In this document: piece after piece, positions 63,263 to 64,000 of the stretch
Layout of the letters: each line of letters opens with the position of its first letter
How positions within the stretch are numbered: position 1 is the stretch's first letter
From: Oscillospiraceae bacterium
Lineage (GTDB): Bacteria; Bacillota; Clostridia; Oscillospirales; Acutalibacteraceae
Length of the DNA stretch: 64,000 bases
NCBI GenBank assembly: GCA_031261445.1
Contig: JAISJQ010000055.1
Coordinates: 1 to 64,000, forward strand
Reading direction: 5' to 3'
Notes under the pieces: model-generated
What the model was told of the DNA's origin: nothing
Databases searched by the model: none
The model's input: the letters and a program-made list of their open reading frames with translations, nothing else
Position numbers and translations under genes: made by a program

Positions 63263-64000
63263 TCACGCCACGAGCGCATCGATGGCCGCGTGTTCCGCGA
63301 GCAGTTGCGCGGCGGCGGCGCGGCCGTCCGCCAGACCCACTTGGTAGAACTCCTCGAGCAGGGCGAGATTGGACGTGGTCAGCCCCACGGGGATGTCGCG
63401 GCTGGGGGCGACGACGAGCGCCGCGCCCTGCGTCTCCAGCGCGTCGATGAACGTGATGGAGCGGTTATAATTCTCGTGACGATTGTCCACTGCCGTGCTG
63501 ATGCGCGGGTATTTGCGCAGGCTGTAGCGGTAGATGAGCTTGTGATTTTGCGGCGGTTTCACGTAGCCACGGGCACGCGCGAGCACCACCACCACGAGGT
63601 CGCAGCCCTTTGTGATGGCGCGTGCCACGGGGATGGAATCCACCACACCGCCATCGAAATACAGCGCAGAGCCCACGCGGACGGGTTTGCAGTAGCCCGG
63701 CACGCAGCAGGACGCCTTGAGGGCGCTGCAGTCGTCGGCGCTCACGTCGTCTTTGGTGAAGTAGCGGGCGCGGCAGGTGTAGGCCTCGGCGGCAACGAAT
63801 TCCGCCTCGTAGGGCGATTCGCGCAGGGCGTTGAAGTCCAGCGGGTCGATTCGCGTGGAAAGTTCGCCGTATAAGTAGTCAAAATTGAAGAAGCCCTTGC
63901 CGTGGAGCATGTTGCCCATGCCCATGCACTGCGGGTCGAGCATGTGCTCGGTGTAGTAGCGGTGGTTGCGGCCTTTTTGCCCGGCGGCGAAGCTGAGCAC
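63263..64000 (-). CDS. Patatin-like phospholipase, N-terminus beyond the window
   Basis: The visible 245 residues are the C-terminal part; the nucleophile elbow GxSxG lies past the right edge. The catalytic Asp is in YFDGGVVDSIPVARAI (DGG), preceded by KASCCVPGYCKPVRVG, the usual region of YjjU-type bacterial patatins. It probably hydrolyses membrane lipids or acyl esters. Gene truncated by the window edge only. Confidence 0.88.
   Translation of the reverse strand: MLSFAAGQKGRNHRYYTEHMLDPQCMGMGNMLHGKGFFNFDYLYGELSTRIDPLDFNALRESPYEAEFVAAEAYTCRARYFTKDDVSADDCSALKASCCVPGYCKPVRVGSALYFDGGVVDSIPVARAITKGCDLVVVVLARARGYVKPPQNHKLIYRYSLRKYPRISTAVDNRHENYNRSITFIDALETQGAALVVAPSRDIPVGLTTSNLALLEEFYQVGLADGRAAAAQLLAEHAAIDALVA

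Noticed and set aside
1..64000. tRNA or rRNA genes, transposases, integrases, prophage genes
   Set aside because: None recognised on reading either strand; short tRNA-like folds could still have been missed without a covariance search.

Overview
The window is a gene-dense stretch (roughly 57-60% GC by eye) of a chromosome from an endospore-forming member of the Clostridia. Evidence: spo0A (7153-7917), an overlapping spoIIGA-sigE pair (53935-52323), spoVAC/spoVAD (24766-23207), spoVT (25651-25112), a class B sortase, pyruvate phosphate dikinase next to pyruvate kinase, and a clostridial-type secondary alcohol dehydrogenase. No transposase, prophage, CRISPR array, tRNA or rRNA gene was seen. 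Both edges cut genes.

Layout. 1-3000: a minus-strand carrier-protein gene plus a single-module adenylation/carrier/thioesterase protein. 3.2-8 kb: a secreted Big2/GH6-like protein, tatD, spo0A. 8-14 kb (minus): hisF/hisH, pyruvate kinase, a B12-binding-type radical SAM protein. 14-16.4 kb: secreted lectin-metalloprotease and a membrane-anchored partner. 16.4-20 kb (minus): yqhQ, an orphan histidine kinase, thiamine pyrophosphokinase. 20-23 kb: Phd-type antitoxin and two tandem acyltransferases. 23-28 kb (minus): spoVA genes, spoVT with an upstream short ORF, a lipoprotein, yebC. 28-35.8 kb: LysM/G5/M23 hydrolase, alcohol dehydrogenase plus a 45-aa peptide gene, ppdK, a three-gene small cassette. 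35.8-43 kb: polysaccharide-deacetylase-like lipoprotein, a glycyl-radical activase, a BaiN-like flavoprotein, an operon of one secreted cationic protein and two small peptides, carA, a RelB/RelE-type pair. 43-53.9 kb: comM/yifB, sortase, HAD phosphatase, a noncoding/micro-ORF locus, rluB, a secreted protein, yaaA-recF-yqeK, a CarD-type regulator, sigE/spoIIGA. 54-58.8 kb: MarR regulator with a heterodimeric ABC exporter. 59-64 kb: pgsA, a ClpE-like ATPase, mtaB, a patatin-type lipase.

Most transcription units start at easily read sigma-A promoters: -35 TTGNNN, exactly 17 bp, -10 TATAAT/TATACT, often with an extended TGn. Sporulation control is the best-connected theme: Spo0A is encoded here, spoIIGA-sigE has a Spo0A box in place of a normal -35, and spoVT has a promoter-leader-uORF-hairpin arrangement suggesting post-initiation control.

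The most unusual features are (i) several families of short intergenic repeats (called A-F below) that very often overlap the stop codon of the neighbouring gene; (ii) a family of 42-47 aa acidic, aromatic-rich peptides at two separate loci, one beside a secreted protein with a strongly cationic amphipathic C-terminus; (iii) three start codons placed exactly 7 nt after a -10 box, predicting leaderless mRNAs, one encoding only 17 residues; (iv) the spoVT upstream ORF and attenuator-like hairpin. Repeat families: A, CTAGATTTTAGAGACTAG-type arms; B, GTAGGGGCG...CGCCC palindromes; C, ATTGTTCA/ATTGTCCA octamers; D, TATTCACTATTCACTATTACC; E, TGAGGATTGAGGCGTGAGG; F, purine-rich AGAGGACAGAAGACAGA. All statements are from reading the sequence without database searches.
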